Origin: JAZDKP01 sp043802925 | Lineage (GTDB): Bacteria; Fibrobacterota; OXYB2-FULL-49-7; JAEUSG01 | DNA: 12,102 nucleotides | Assembly (NCBI GenBank): GCA_043802925.1 | Contig: JAZDKP010000091.1 | Location: forward strand, 1 to 12,102 | Reading direction: 5' to 3' | Part shown: piece by piece, positions 5,437-12,102 of the stretch | Layout: each line of letters begins with the position of its first letter | Position numbering within the stretch: position 1 is the stretch's first letter | Translations under genes and position numbers: made by a program | Notes under the pieces: model-generated | Told to the model about the DNA's origin: nothing | The model's database searches: none | The model's input: only the letters and a program-made list of their open reading frames with translations

Positions 5437-5972
5437 TTTTGCCCCGGTTCATCCACGGTAATTTCAATATCGTCGGTTATGGGATTGGAATCGAGATAGG
5501 GCTTGGAACGGTACATCCAGAGCTCGCTTTCGAGATTGTCCGAGCGGTAGCCGGTCATCATGAGCTGGTCAAGGGCGCCGGCCCCTTTAAAGCAGCGTCC
5601 GCACCGCTGGCAGGTGCCCATCCAGATGTTCAGGTCCTGGCTGAGGTCGTGGATGGCCCCGGTGGCGGTTTCGTATTCGGGGCTCATGGTAATGGCCTTT
5701 TCAGGGCAGAGGTCCGCGCAGCGTCCGCAGTAGGTGCAACGGCGGCCGATGTAGCGGACCACGCGCATTTCCTGGCACGGGTCATCCAGCAAAATTTCAC
5801 GGGCCGGGCAGTTGTTGGCGCAACCGCCGCAGCCCACGCACTTGTGCGCATTAAAGACGGGCCGTCCCCTGAAGCGGGCGGGCACGGGAACGGGGTTGGC
5901 CGGATAGGACAGGGTGACCCGGCCCGCCTTGAGGCAGAGGATCGTTTCCCTGATTTTACTCAACAGCGACAT
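5433..5972 (-). CDS. Hydrogenase ferredoxin-like subunit with two [4Fe-4S] sites, HycF/NuoI-like
   Basis: A 179-residue polyferredoxin subunit that passes electrons towards the small subunit. Two classical motifs, CVGCGGCANNCP (C45, 48, 51, 55) and CTYCGRCADLCP (C79, 82, 85, 89), bind two [4Fe-4S] clusters. The N-terminus GRVTLSYPANPVPVPARFRGRP matches the HycF/NuoI arm that binds the membrane part. After the second cluster comes GTCQRCGRCF (C121, 124, 127), an extra cysteine group comparable to the CNCRVC region of E. coli HycF, perhaps a further metal site. GGAG at 5981-5978 precedes the ATG, nine bases after the NuoH-like stop. Its own stop overlaps the small-subunit start. Confidence 0.9.
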   Translation of the reverse strand: MSLLSKIRETILCLKAGRVTLSYPANPVPVPARFRGRPVFNAHKCVGCGGCANNCPAREILLDDPCQEMRVVRYIGRRCTYCGRCADLCPEKAITMSPEYETATGAIHDLSQDLNIWMGTCQRCGRCFKGAGALDQLMMTGYRSDNLESELWMYRSKPYLDSNPITDDIEITVDEPGQK

Positions 5973-5981
5973 TCGTTCTCC

Positions 5982-6899
5982 TTACCATCCGAGGACCGCG
6001 AGTACCAGGCATCCGACGGCCGCCAGGAAGAGCACTGCGTAATAGCGCACGGCCTGGTCGATGCGGTACCGCGCATGCGTGGCCGAAATAAGCGTGGAAA
6101 ACACCACCAGCGCAGACTGGCAGCCGAAAAAAAGGAGCAGGTTGAGGCCTTGGCCTGCGTCGGGGATGCGCGGTACAAACAGGGCCGTTAACAACCCGGC
6201 ATAGATGAAAAGCTTGATCATGTGCGCGTACTTGAACAGGGCGAGCTTGGGCCCCGAATACTCAATCAGCGCTCCTTCCATGATTTCGGTCTCGGCTTCG
6301 CAGACATCGAAGGGGGCGCGGCCCACAAAACCCTGGAATCCGAACAGCATAAGTACGAGCAGCAGCAGGCCTGAAAGCACTCCGTTTGCATAGATGGCGC
6401 CGTCGAAGATTGCGTCGAGCCGGAGCGAACCGCCTTTGACCGCGGCCATGACCACCGCGACCGCAAAGAGGGGTTCGAGGGTCATCATGGCCATCATTTC
6501 ACGGCTCATGCCCACCATGGAATAGGTGGACCCCGCCGCGAGTGCGGCCAACAGTACCGCAATGCCGGCCAGAGAGAGGAGGTAAATCATGAGGATCGCG
6601 TCAGCGGAGGTGTTCAACGGGGCGTACCCGGTCACGGGAAGGAAAAGCACCACGGCCAGCATGGCGGCCAGCGACAAGAGCGCGCTGAAGCGTTGCATGA
6701 CCGGCACATGGCCTACTTCGATATCCTCTTTGATGAGGAGTTTGGCCAAATCCATGTACGGCTGAAGGAGCGGCGGCCCTTTGCGCGACTGGACAAGGGC
6801 CGTCACCTTCCGGATGACCCCCGCAAAGAACGGGGCCACGACCATGGCAATCGCGAGGTTGAGAAGCGCGCTTAAAATGGTCCAGAGCGCGGGTTTCAT
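5982..6899 (-). CDS. Hydrogenase membrane subunit, NuoH/HycD-like
   Basis: A 305-residue integral membrane protein with about eight hydrophobic helices, which anchors the hydrogenase peripheral arm and forms the entry to the ion path. Signature blocks are RKGPPLLQPYMDLAKLLIKE (39-58), the loop facing the active-site subunit, and RAPFDVCEAETEIMEGALIEYSG (194-216), rich in acidic residues, as in NuoH/HycD/EchB. SREMMAMMTLEP (132-143) corresponds to another conserved loop carrying a glutamate. The ATG overlaps the stop of the large-subunit gene (ATGA), and the ferredoxin gene follows nine bases after the stop. The family is shared with respiratory complex I; assignment to the hydrogenase rests on the operon. 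Confidence 0.92.
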   Translation of the reverse strand: MKPALWTILSALLNLAIAMVVAPFFAGVIRKVTALVQSRKGPPLLQPYMDLAKLLIKEDIEVGHVPVMQRFSALLSLAAMLAVVLFLPVTGYAPLNTSADAILMIYLLSLAGIAVLLAALAAGSTYSMVGMSREMMAMMTLEPLFAVAVVMAAVKGGSLRLDAIFDGAIYANGVLSGLLLLVLMLFGFQGFVGRAPFDVCEAETEIMEGALIEYSGPKLALFKYAHMIKLFIYAGLLTALFVPRIPDAGQGLNLLLFFGCQSALVVFSTLISATHARYRIDQAVRYYAVLFLAAVGCLVLAVLGW

Positions 6900-8590
6900 C
6901 CTTGAGTCCTTTTAATAACAGATATGTTGTCTTGAATGCGCGGGGTCCCTTCCGGGTACCAGATACGCATTTTTCCGGTATGAATATCCACAATTTCCAT
7001 GCGATCCGTGCATGAAAAACAGGGGTCAATACTTCCGAGCGAGATGGTCATGTCCGCGATGCGCTGGCCGTTCACCATTTCGGGGATGGCCTGCAGGTTC
7101 TGGTACGTCGGGGCGCGCACGCGCCAGCGTTCGGGCCGGTTGTTTTCGCCGGTGATGACAAAGTGGTGCGATTCGCCGCGTGGGGCCTCGACCGAGGAGA
7201 GGCCGATGCGTCCGGCCGGGAGCGCGCTCTGCGGTTCGTTTACGATGGGGCCTTCGGGCATGCGGTTGAGGCACTGGCGGATGATGCGGATGGACTCGAA
7301 GACTTCGAGCACGCGGACCACGATGCGGCTCCAGACATCGCCGCCCACCGCGGTGACCACGTCAAATTCGCACTTGTCGTAAGCGGCATAAGGGTGGTCA
7401 CGGCGGACGTCGATGTTCACGCCTGCGGCGCGCGCGATGGGGCCCAGGAGCCCCATTTCCTTGACCAGTTGTTTGCTGGTGACTCCCACCCCTTTGGTGC
7501 GGGCCATGATGTTTTTATCGCCTTTGATGGCACGGTAGACCGCGGTCCATTCGGTTTCGAGCTTGTTCAGCACCTGGTGCAGTTCGAGCCGGAGCTCGGG
7601 GGTGATGTCAAAACGGACCCCGCCGATGAGGCAGAGCGCGTAGGTTTTGCGGTTGCCCGAAATTTTCTCGGCCATCCACATGATGGGTTCGCGGATGCGG
7701 AACGACTGCATGAAGAGGGTGTCGAAGCCGAGGATGTGCGCGGCCAGGCCGGCCCAGAGCGTGTGGCTGTGGAGCCGCTCGATTTCGAGCATGAGGGTGC
7801 GGATGAATTCCGCGCGCAGCGTGGGTTTGACGGCCGCGGCCTGTTCGACCGCCTGGGCGTAGGTCACGGCGTGCACGCAGCCGCAGATGCCGCAGATGCG
7901 TTCGGCAAGCATGGGAATTTCGTTGTAGGTCATGACCGAGTCCGCGAGCTTTTCGATTCCGCGGTGGACCATGAACCCGCGGTATTCGCAGGCGCGGACG
8001 ATTTCACCTTCGACATAAAGCCGGAAGTGTTCGGGCTCGTCGAGCGTGGGGTGGAAGGGACCGAACGGCACGACCGTGGTGTTGGGCGGGGGCGGGTCAA
8101 ATGGATAGGTCTTGTTGGGGTCGTAATCGGCGGGCTTGATATTCCAGGGAACGTCTTTGCGCAGGGGGTGGAGGTTTTCGGGCCAGCCGTCGGGCAGCAC
8201 GAGCCGTTTTGGGTTGACCATGCCCTGGGGCGTGATGCCCAGGAGGTCGCGCATTTCGCGCTCGGACCAGCCCGCGGCCGGGATGATTTCAGAGATGCTC
8301 GGCAGCACGGGGTCGTCCCCGGGCAGGGGGGTGATGAGGCTCATGAGCACGTTTTCGCGGTCAAAGGCGAAGTTGTGCGCCACCAGAAAGCCGCCCGAGG
8401 CCGCGCGGTCGTCGATGCCGATGCCCACGCAGTAGCGCGCGTCGAGGTCGCGGAAAATAAAACGGGCCACCTCGGGGAGCGATTCGCGGCGGATATAGAC
8501 GATGAGCCGCGTGTCGCGAGGAAGGTCGGTGCGCACGATGGTCTCGGCGAACCGTCCGTTCAGCTTGTCCATTATTTCACGGGCTTTCAT
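6896..8590 (-). CDS. Group 4 [NiFe] hydrogenase large subunit with fused NuoC-like N-terminal domain, HycE-like
   Basis: A 564-residue catalytic subunit (2 H+ + 2 e- to H2, reversible). Residues 1-150 form a NuoC-type domain ending in GWSEREMRDLLGITPQG, WPENLHPLRKD; residues 170-564 form the NuoD-type catalytic domain. All four nickel-binding cysteines are present: RICGIC (C233, C236) and DPCFSC (C524, C527), so this is a hydrogenase and not complex I. After DPCFSCTDR a 34-residue tail begins at M531. E. coli HycE is cut after the equivalent Arg by its maturation protease, and a protease gene lies in the same operon. The start at 8590 (MKAREIMDKLNG) is chosen over an upstream one at 8695 because it has AAGG at 8602-8599 and avoids a 91-base overlap with the antiporter gene. 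The NuoC-D fusion suggests a formate-hydrogenlyase-type branch, but exact class needs phylogeny. Confidence 0.94.
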   Translation of the reverse strand: MKAREIMDKLNGRFAETIVRTDLPRDTRLIVYIRRESLPEVARFIFRDLDARYCVGIGIDDRAASGGFLVAHNFAFDRENVLMSLITPLPGDDPVLPSISEIIPAAGWSEREMRDLLGITPQGMVNPKRLVLPDGWPENLHPLRKDVPWNIKPADYDPNKTYPFDPPPPNTTVVPFGPFHPTLDEPEHFRLYVEGEIVRACEYRGFMVHRGIEKLADSVMTYNEIPMLAERICGICGCVHAVTYAQAVEQAAAVKPTLRAEFIRTLMLEIERLHSHTLWAGLAAHILGFDTLFMQSFRIREPIMWMAEKISGNRKTYALCLIGGVRFDITPELRLELHQVLNKLETEWTAVYRAIKGDKNIMARTKGVGVTSKQLVKEMGLLGPIARAAGVNIDVRRDHPYAAYDKCEFDVVTAVGGDVWSRIVVRVLEVFESIRIIRQCLNRMPEGPIVNEPQSALPAGRIGLSSVEAPRGESHHFVITGENNRPERWRVRAPTYQNLQAIPEMVNGQRIADMTISLGSIDPCFSCTDRMEIVDIHTGKMRIWYPEGTPRIQDNISVIKRTQG

Positions 8591-8604
8591 CCACGTCGCC
8601 TTAT

Positions 8605-10482
8605 TTAATGTTTGCCGCCGAAGAGGCGCTTGACTTCGCTGTAAAGATTGTGCGCGCCGTACCGGTGCACGTCCGCTTCGGGGTCGTACCCGCACAGCCA
8701 GATATCGTTTGTGCGCCGCGGGGCGCTTCCGAGCCGTGAAAAACCCCAGGCCAGCAGCATCAGGAAAATAAGCGCCGCGCCGATGGCCAGAGGCATCAAC
8801 AGGGCCGTGCCGTTGTTGAGCGGCAAGCCGCTGTAAAGGTTTGCGGCGCCAACCGGAATCGGCGGGAGGAACTGCGAAATGCCCATGGGACCGGTCACCA
8901 GCGCGCGGTTGATGAGCAGGTAGGCCGCGGCCGGCAGCCAGCCGAGCGCCACGCAGGCCAAGGCGAGCAGCACCTGCGGTATTTGCATGAGGAGGCCGGC
9001 TTCGAGACGCGCGCCGGACGCGGCTTTTTCCTTCACGACCGTACTTTTACGTGAGAGAAAGAGCATGCCGAAGAACTTCATGAAGGAGGCCAGCGTGAGC
9101 ACGCTCGTGAGAATACCGAAGAGGCCGCATACGGCCAGGAGGCCCACATGACGGCTGCTCAGGATGGTGGCCGCATAGATGCTCCATTTGCTGGCAAAGC
9201 CGTTGAAGAGCGGCACGCCCGCAATGGAAAAGGAGGCGATGAGGCAGGTTAGCGCGGTGAGGGGCATGAGGCCCATCAGTCCGCCGAGTTTGTTCAGGTC
9301 CTGCGTATGCGTGGCCTTGAGCACCGTGCCTGCGTTGAAGAAGAGCAGGCTCTTGAAGAGCGCGTGGTTGATGGTATGGAACAGCGCACCCACAAGCGCC
9401 ACCGTGGCCAGCGTTCCTGCAACAGGGCCCAGCGGCAGGAGCATGAGGCTTGCGCCGAGTCCGAGAATGATATACCCGACCTGCCCGATGCTGTGGAAGG
9501 CGAGGAGCCGCTTGGTCTGTTCCTGCTTGAGCGCCTGATAGGTGCCCACCACCAACGTGACCGTGCCGAACACGGCCAGCACCCCGCCCCAGAAGGTGGG
9601 GGAGAAACCTTTGACCGAGGCGTCGGGTACAAGCCAGAAGAAGGTGCGGATGAGGCCGTACACACCGGTTTTAATCATGACGCCCGAAAGGAGCGCGGAC
9701 ACGGGCGAGGGCGCGGCTGGATGGGCGTCAGGCAGCCAGGCCAGGCCAAAGGGCCAGATACCGGCTTTGATGCCAAAGCCCACGAACATGAGCAGGAGCG
9801 CGGGGAAAAGGGCGTGGGGAGAGGTGCCGGCTGAGATGATTTGCTCGCGCAGGGTGTCAAAGTCAAAGCGTGGAAGGCCGGCCATGCGTTCGGGCACGGA
9901 GCCTGTATAGACCAGGACCGCGGAACCGAGCATGACGCACAGGCAGGCGATTTCCATGATGATGAGGTATTTTTTTGCGGCGCGCACGTTTTCACGTTTT
10001 TTGTATTCGAAACGGATGAGCGCGTATGACGGAATGGTCATGATCTGCCAGAATACGCAGAAGAAGACCATGGTGTCGGTGACCGTAACGATGCCGTACA
10101 TACCCGCGATGAACAGCAGGAACCAGGGATAATAACGGCTGACATGGTAGTCGGGGTAATGGTCCATGTAGGAAATGGAATAGAGGGCCGAAAGCGCGGA
10201 GATGATGGAAATGAGCCCGAGAAAGATGGCACCGAGACCATCAAGGTAAAAGCGGAGAGTGGAGCCCCAGAGTGAAAAGGCGCTCAGCATCACGGGCTCG
10301 CCCGGACCCTGCAGGAGCGTGACCCCTGCGGCCCAGAGGGTGAGGCCGCTCGCGGTTGCGGTTACAAGGAACGCAAACCATCCGGCCAGCCGCGGCCGCG
10401 ACGAGACGGTCAGTACGGCAAGAGAGCCTGCCATGAGCAGCAGCATGGCGTAAAGAATGGCGCCCATGGGACTCAATGACAT
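8605..10482 (-). CDS. Hydrogenase proton/sodium-translocating antiporter subunit, NuoL/HyfB/HycC-like
   Basis: A 625-residue membrane protein with roughly 14-16 helices, the ion-pumping arm of the hydrogenase. Recognisable blocks are FGIKAGIWPFGLAWLPDAHPAAPSPVSALLSG (236-267) with Lys239, MIKTGVYGLIR with Lys271, FHTINHALFKSLLFFNAG (368-385) with Lys377, and GVPLFNGFASKWSIY (422-436) with Lys432. The C-terminus DIWLCGYDPEADVHRYGAHN is typical of HyfB/HycC-type subunits. The glutamate that normally follows Trp in helix 5 (FWE) is Gln here (FWQ, residue 146). The ATG at 10482 is preferred, with AGGAG upstream, over one at 10506. It overlaps the protease gene by 10 bases, and the large-subunit ATG is 14 bases downstream. 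Only one antiporter-type subunit is visible, as in HycC systems, not the several of Hyf or Mbh, unless others are outside the window. Confidence 0.9.
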   Translation of the reverse strand: MSLSPMGAILYAMLLLMAGSLAVLTVSSRPRLAGWFAFLVTATASGLTLWAAGVTLLQGPGEPVMLSAFSLWGSTLRFYLDGLGAIFLGLISIISALSALYSISYMDHYPDYHVSRYYPWFLLFIAGMYGIVTVTDTMVFFCVFWQIMTIPSYALIRFEYKKRENVRAAKKYLIIMEIACLCVMLGSAVLVYTGSVPERMAGLPRFDFDTLREQIISAGTSPHALFPALLLMFVGFGIKAGIWPFGLAWLPDAHPAAPSPVSALLSGVMIKTGVYGLIRTFFWLVPDASVKGFSPTFWGGVLAVFGTVTLVVGTYQALKQEQTKRLLAFHSIGQVGYIILGLGASLMLLPLGPVAGTLATVALVGALFHTINHALFKSLLFFNAGTVLKATHTQDLNKLGGLMGLMPLTALTCLIASFSIAGVPLFNGFASKWSIYAATILSSRHVGLLAVCGLFGILTSVLTLASFMKFFGMLFLSRKSTVVKEKAASGARLEAGLLMQIPQVLLALACVALGWLPAAAYLLINRALVTGPMGISQFLPPIPVGAANLYSGLPLNNGTALLMPLAIGAALIFLMLLAWGFSRLGSAPRRTNDIWLCGYDPEADVHRYGAHNLYSEVKRLFGGKH

Positions 10483-10976
10483 GCGGACTCCTGTGGGACC
10501 GGACATTGCCCGGTGATAAGTTCCGCAAGACGCTGTACCGTCTGGCCGACCCGGGGGCTTAAACTTTGCGGCCCCAGCGCAATGGAAGCGGACTGGATAC
10601 CCAGCAACCAGACCTGGCAGGCATTGTTGTCGCTGATGAGCCGGGCGAGCGTGCCCAGCGAGAGCGTATGGGTCGAGATTTGGGGATACCGTTGTTGAAG
10701 TGCGGCTGCATCGAGCAGCACCGCGGCCCCGGGTTCAATCCCGGCATCCACGGCATCGAGGAAAATGACATTTTCGAAACCGTTGTCGCGCAAGACGGGC
10801 ACTTTCTGTTCAGGAAAGGTATTCCCGTAAAAGACGGGCGCAACGCCGTTTGATTCCAACCGGTGTGCGAGCGCCATGCCCGCGCCGTCGTCGCCGCGGT
10901 CCGGGTTGCCGATACCGAGGAAAGCCGTTTTACCGGCGCACAGGGCCATGAGGCCTTTCTCGAAGTCGCGATTCAT
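10473..10976 (-). CDS. [NiFe] hydrogenase maturation endopeptidase, HycI/HyaD family
   Basis: A 167-residue nickel-dependent protease that removes the C-terminal tail of the large subunit once nickel is inserted. The N-terminal GIGNPDRGDDGAG (21-33) is the family hallmark. The likely nickel contacts are Asp30, Asp74 in FLDAVDAG and His103 in STHTLSLG, matching the Asp/Glu-Asp-His triad known in HybD and HycI. LLGIQ near residue 124 is also conserved. Its ATG overlaps the stop of the diaphorase-like gene (ATGA), and its end overlaps the antiporter gene. Placement between the diaphorase genes and the hydrogenase genes ties the two groups into one transcript. The partner large subunit retains a 34-residue tail, so substrate and protease are both present. 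Confidence 0.88.
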   Translation of the reverse strand: MNRDFEKGLMALCAGKTAFLGIGNPDRGDDGAGMALAHRLESNGVAPVFYGNTFPEQKVPVLRDNGFENVIFLDAVDAGIEPGAAVLLDAAALQQRYPQISTHTLSLGTLARLISDNNACQVWLLGIQSASIALGPQSLSPRVGQTVQRLAELITGQCPVPQESACH

Positions 10977-11824
10977 ATGACTTCACCCAGTTTGCGGATT
11001 TGTTCGAGGGTGAACACCGGTCCGTCGGTGCAGACATAGGCCACGCCGATGCAGCAGTGGCCGCATTTGCCCACGCCACACTTCATATAGCGCTCCAGCG
11101 TGGAGACCATGTTGGCGTCTTTGAACCCCATTTTCTGCAGGTCCGCGAGAACAAAGCGGAACATGATGGGCGGACCGCAGACAAAGACCGTGGTGTTTTC
11201 CACGGGCATTTCAAGACCCGGCTGTTTGAAGATGCTGCCGACCACTCCCACGGGGCCGGTCCAGTCGCCCTCTTTTTTATCCACGGTCAGGTAACATTCG
11301 AATCCCTTGTCGGCCTGCCATTGTTTGAGATTTTGCGTGTACATAAGGTCGCCCGGGGTGCGTGAACCATAGAAGACCTGGATTTTTCCGTATTTGGAAC
11401 GGTTGTGCAGCGCATAGATAATGACGGAACGGAGCGGAATGAGCCCGATGCCGCCGGCCACGATAATAAGGTTACGGCCTTCGTAATCTTTCATTGGAAA
11501 GCCGTTGCCGTAGGGGCCGCGGACCGCAAAACGGTCGCCGGGTTTGAGGTTGTGCATGGCCGCGGTGACGCTGCCGACTTTGCGCGTGGTGAAAAAGAGC
11601 CGGTCCTCGGTGGGGCTGGGCGGGAGTGAAATGGCGATTTCACCCGCGCCAAAGACCGAGACCATGGCAAACTGGCCGGGCATGAAAACGCGGAAAAGCT
11701 TTTCGTCCGCGGGTTCGACAAAGTGCCAGTAGAAGGTCTTGACGTCCTTGATTTCGTCAAGCACCTCGTCGATGACCGCAAGCGCCGGTTTGTAGACGTT
11801 TGTGCAACCTGCGTGGCCGCTCAT
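10973..11824 (-). CDS. FAD/[2Fe-2S] oxidoreductase subunit, HydG (sulfhydrogenase gamma)/AsrB-like
   Basis: A 283-residue diaphorase subunit expected to exchange electrons between NAD(P)H and iron-sulfur clusters. Residues 12-110 form a ferredoxin-reductase-type FAD barrel (GQFAMVSVFGAGEIAISLPPSP; RGPYGNGFP at 102-110). Residues 117-240 form the NAD(P)-binding domain with AGGIGLIPLRS (123-133), FYGSRTPGDLMY and VCGPPIMF (215-222). The C-terminus has CGVGKCGHC and a later Cys (249, 254, 257, 265), the [2Fe-2S] site of the PyrK/HydG/AsrB group. The start at 11824 is chosen because AAGGAG lies at 11835-11830 and the ATG overlaps the previous stop (ATGA); an upstream start at 11917 would overlap far more. 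NADH versus NADPH preference cannot be read. Sulfite reductase AsrB is the alternative, but no AsrC is next to it here. Confidence 0.88.
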   Translation of the reverse strand: MSGHAGCTNVYKPALAVIDEVLDEIKDVKTFYWHFVEPADEKLFRVFMPGQFAMVSVFGAGEIAISLPPSPTEDRLFFTTRKVGSVTAAMHNLKPGDRFAVRGPYGNGFPMKDYEGRNLIIVAGGIGLIPLRSVIIYALHNRSKYGKIQVFYGSRTPGDLMYTQNLKQWQADKGFECYLTVDKKEGDWTGPVGVVGSIFKQPGLEMPVENTTVFVCGPPIMFRFVLADLQKMGFKDANMVSTLERYMKCGVGKCGHCCIGVAYVCTDGPVFTLEQIRKLGEVI

Positions 11825-12102
11825 GGCTTCTCCTTGAGGGGAAGCCCGGCGGTCTCGCGCCGGAGGATTTCGACGACCTGGGGCATGCCGATGTCGCCGT
11901 GGCAGACGCGGACACATCGTCCGCAGCCCACGCAGGCCATGGTGAACTCCCGCTGGATGAAATAGTGGCTCAGTTTGCGGAAAAAGCGACGGTTGCGCCG
12001 GTCATGCACGGCCTTGCGGGGGTTGTGCCCGCCGGCCATGCGCGTGAAACCGGAGAGCGCGCACGCGTCCCACACCCGCACGCGCTCGAAGGTGTTGTTG
12101 CC
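11821..12102 (-). CDS. Iron-sulfur subunit, HydB (sulfhydrogenase beta)/AsrA-like, 3' part only
   Basis: The frame is open to the right edge, so only the last 93 residues are visible. It contains RVWDACALSGFTRMAGGHNPR, where the Cys after WDA would be the last ligand of a first [4Fe-4S] cluster. ACVGCGRCVRVCHGDIGM then binds a second. This pattern is that of the C-terminal half of HydB of sulfhydrogenases and AsrA of anaerobic sulfite reductase, which work with HydG/AsrB. The stop overlaps the start of the HydG-like gene. Its N-terminal part, and any genes or promoter before it, are outside the window. An apparent GTG start at 12081 is inside the gene and is rejected. Confidence 0.8.
   Translation of the reverse strand, partial: GNNTFERVRVWDACALSGFTRMAGGHNPRKAVHDRRNRRFFRKLSHYFIQREFTMACVGCGRCVRVCHGDIGMPQVVEILRRETAGLPLKEKP

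Noticed and set aside
5439..6191. Plus-strand open frame of 250 codons opposite the HycF- and NuoH-like genes
   Set aside because: It spans two real minus-strand genes, has low-complexity A/G/V/H composition and no domain; a shadow frame.
7163..8608. Plus-strand open frame of 481 codons opposite the hydrogenase large subunit
   Set aside because: It is antisense to a clearly real gene with diagnostic motifs. Its translation is rich in D, G, H and V with no recognisable domain, as expected of the mirror frame of a GC-rich gene.
8591..8695. Upstream start (8695) for the large subunit
   Set aside because: It would overlap the antiporter gene by 91 bases and adds an Arg-rich segment unlike NuoC or HycE N-termini. 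8590 has a suitable ribosome site.
4900..10482. Respiratory complex I (nuo) fragment
   Set aside because: The NuoD-like subunit keeps all four nickel-binding cysteines and a processed-type tail, and a [NiFe] maturation protease is in the operon.
11825..11917. Upstream start (11917) for the HydG-like subunit
   Set aside because: The added residues are the out-of-frame reading of the HydB-like C-terminus. 11824 has AAGGAG and the operon's usual ATGA overlap.

Overview
The window reads as bacterial chromosome from an anaerobic or facultative hydrogen-metabolising organism. Genes are packed tightly, mostly with ATGA stop/start overlaps. The gene content (an outer-membrane-type protein, a PDGLE-fused nickel/cobalt ECF transporter, a group 4 membrane-bound [NiFe] hydrogenase, a transposase tail of ISAzo13 type) points to a Gram-negative-type anaerobe. 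PVC-related lineages, Omnitrophota or deltaproteobacterial groups are all plausible, but the sequence alone does not settle the phylum.

Layout. 1-108 is the last 35 codons of an ISAzo13-family transposase. 164-202 is a sigma70-like promoter whose -10 box lies inside a perfect 9-bp inverted repeat, probably a repressor operator. It drives a plus-strand operon (215-3428): a small putative outer-membrane beta-barrel protein, then a complete nickel/cobalt ECF importer (NikMN fusion, NikQ, NikO). 3429-3707 holds three copies of a long palindromic element, one inverted relative to the other two. The last copy abuts the ribosome binding site of a GIY-YIG endonuclease gene (3708-4016). Converging on it from the minus strand are a GNAT acetyltransferase and, overlapping its start, an AbrB/MazE-type DNA-binding protein (4011-4744) with its own promoter and palindromic operator.

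From 4900 to the right edge everything is one minus-strand operon. In transcription order it encodes an HydB/AsrA-like iron-sulfur subunit (cut by the window edge), an HydG/AsrB-like FAD/[2Fe-2S] NAD(P)H-type oxidoreductase, a hydrogenase maturation endopeptidase, a single NuoL/HyfB-type antiporter subunit, a fused NuoC-NuoD-like [NiFe] large subunit with intact nickel ligands, a NuoH-like membrane subunit, a HycF/NuoI-like ferredoxin subunit and a NuoB-like small subunit.

How they fit together (inference): the ECF transporter supplies nickel for the [NiFe] enzyme. The protease trims the C-terminus of the large subunit. The HydB/HydG module would connect NAD(P)(H) to a membrane hydrogenase that translocates ions. 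The stretch between the two metabolic operons (3429-4744) looks like a small accessory insertion with a mobile-repeat/GIY-YIG unit and a regulator-acetyltransferase pair. The least explained items are the GIY-YIG/palindrome unit, the pairing of a diaphorase with a group 4 hydrogenase, and a Glu-to-Gln change at a normally essential antiporter residue.
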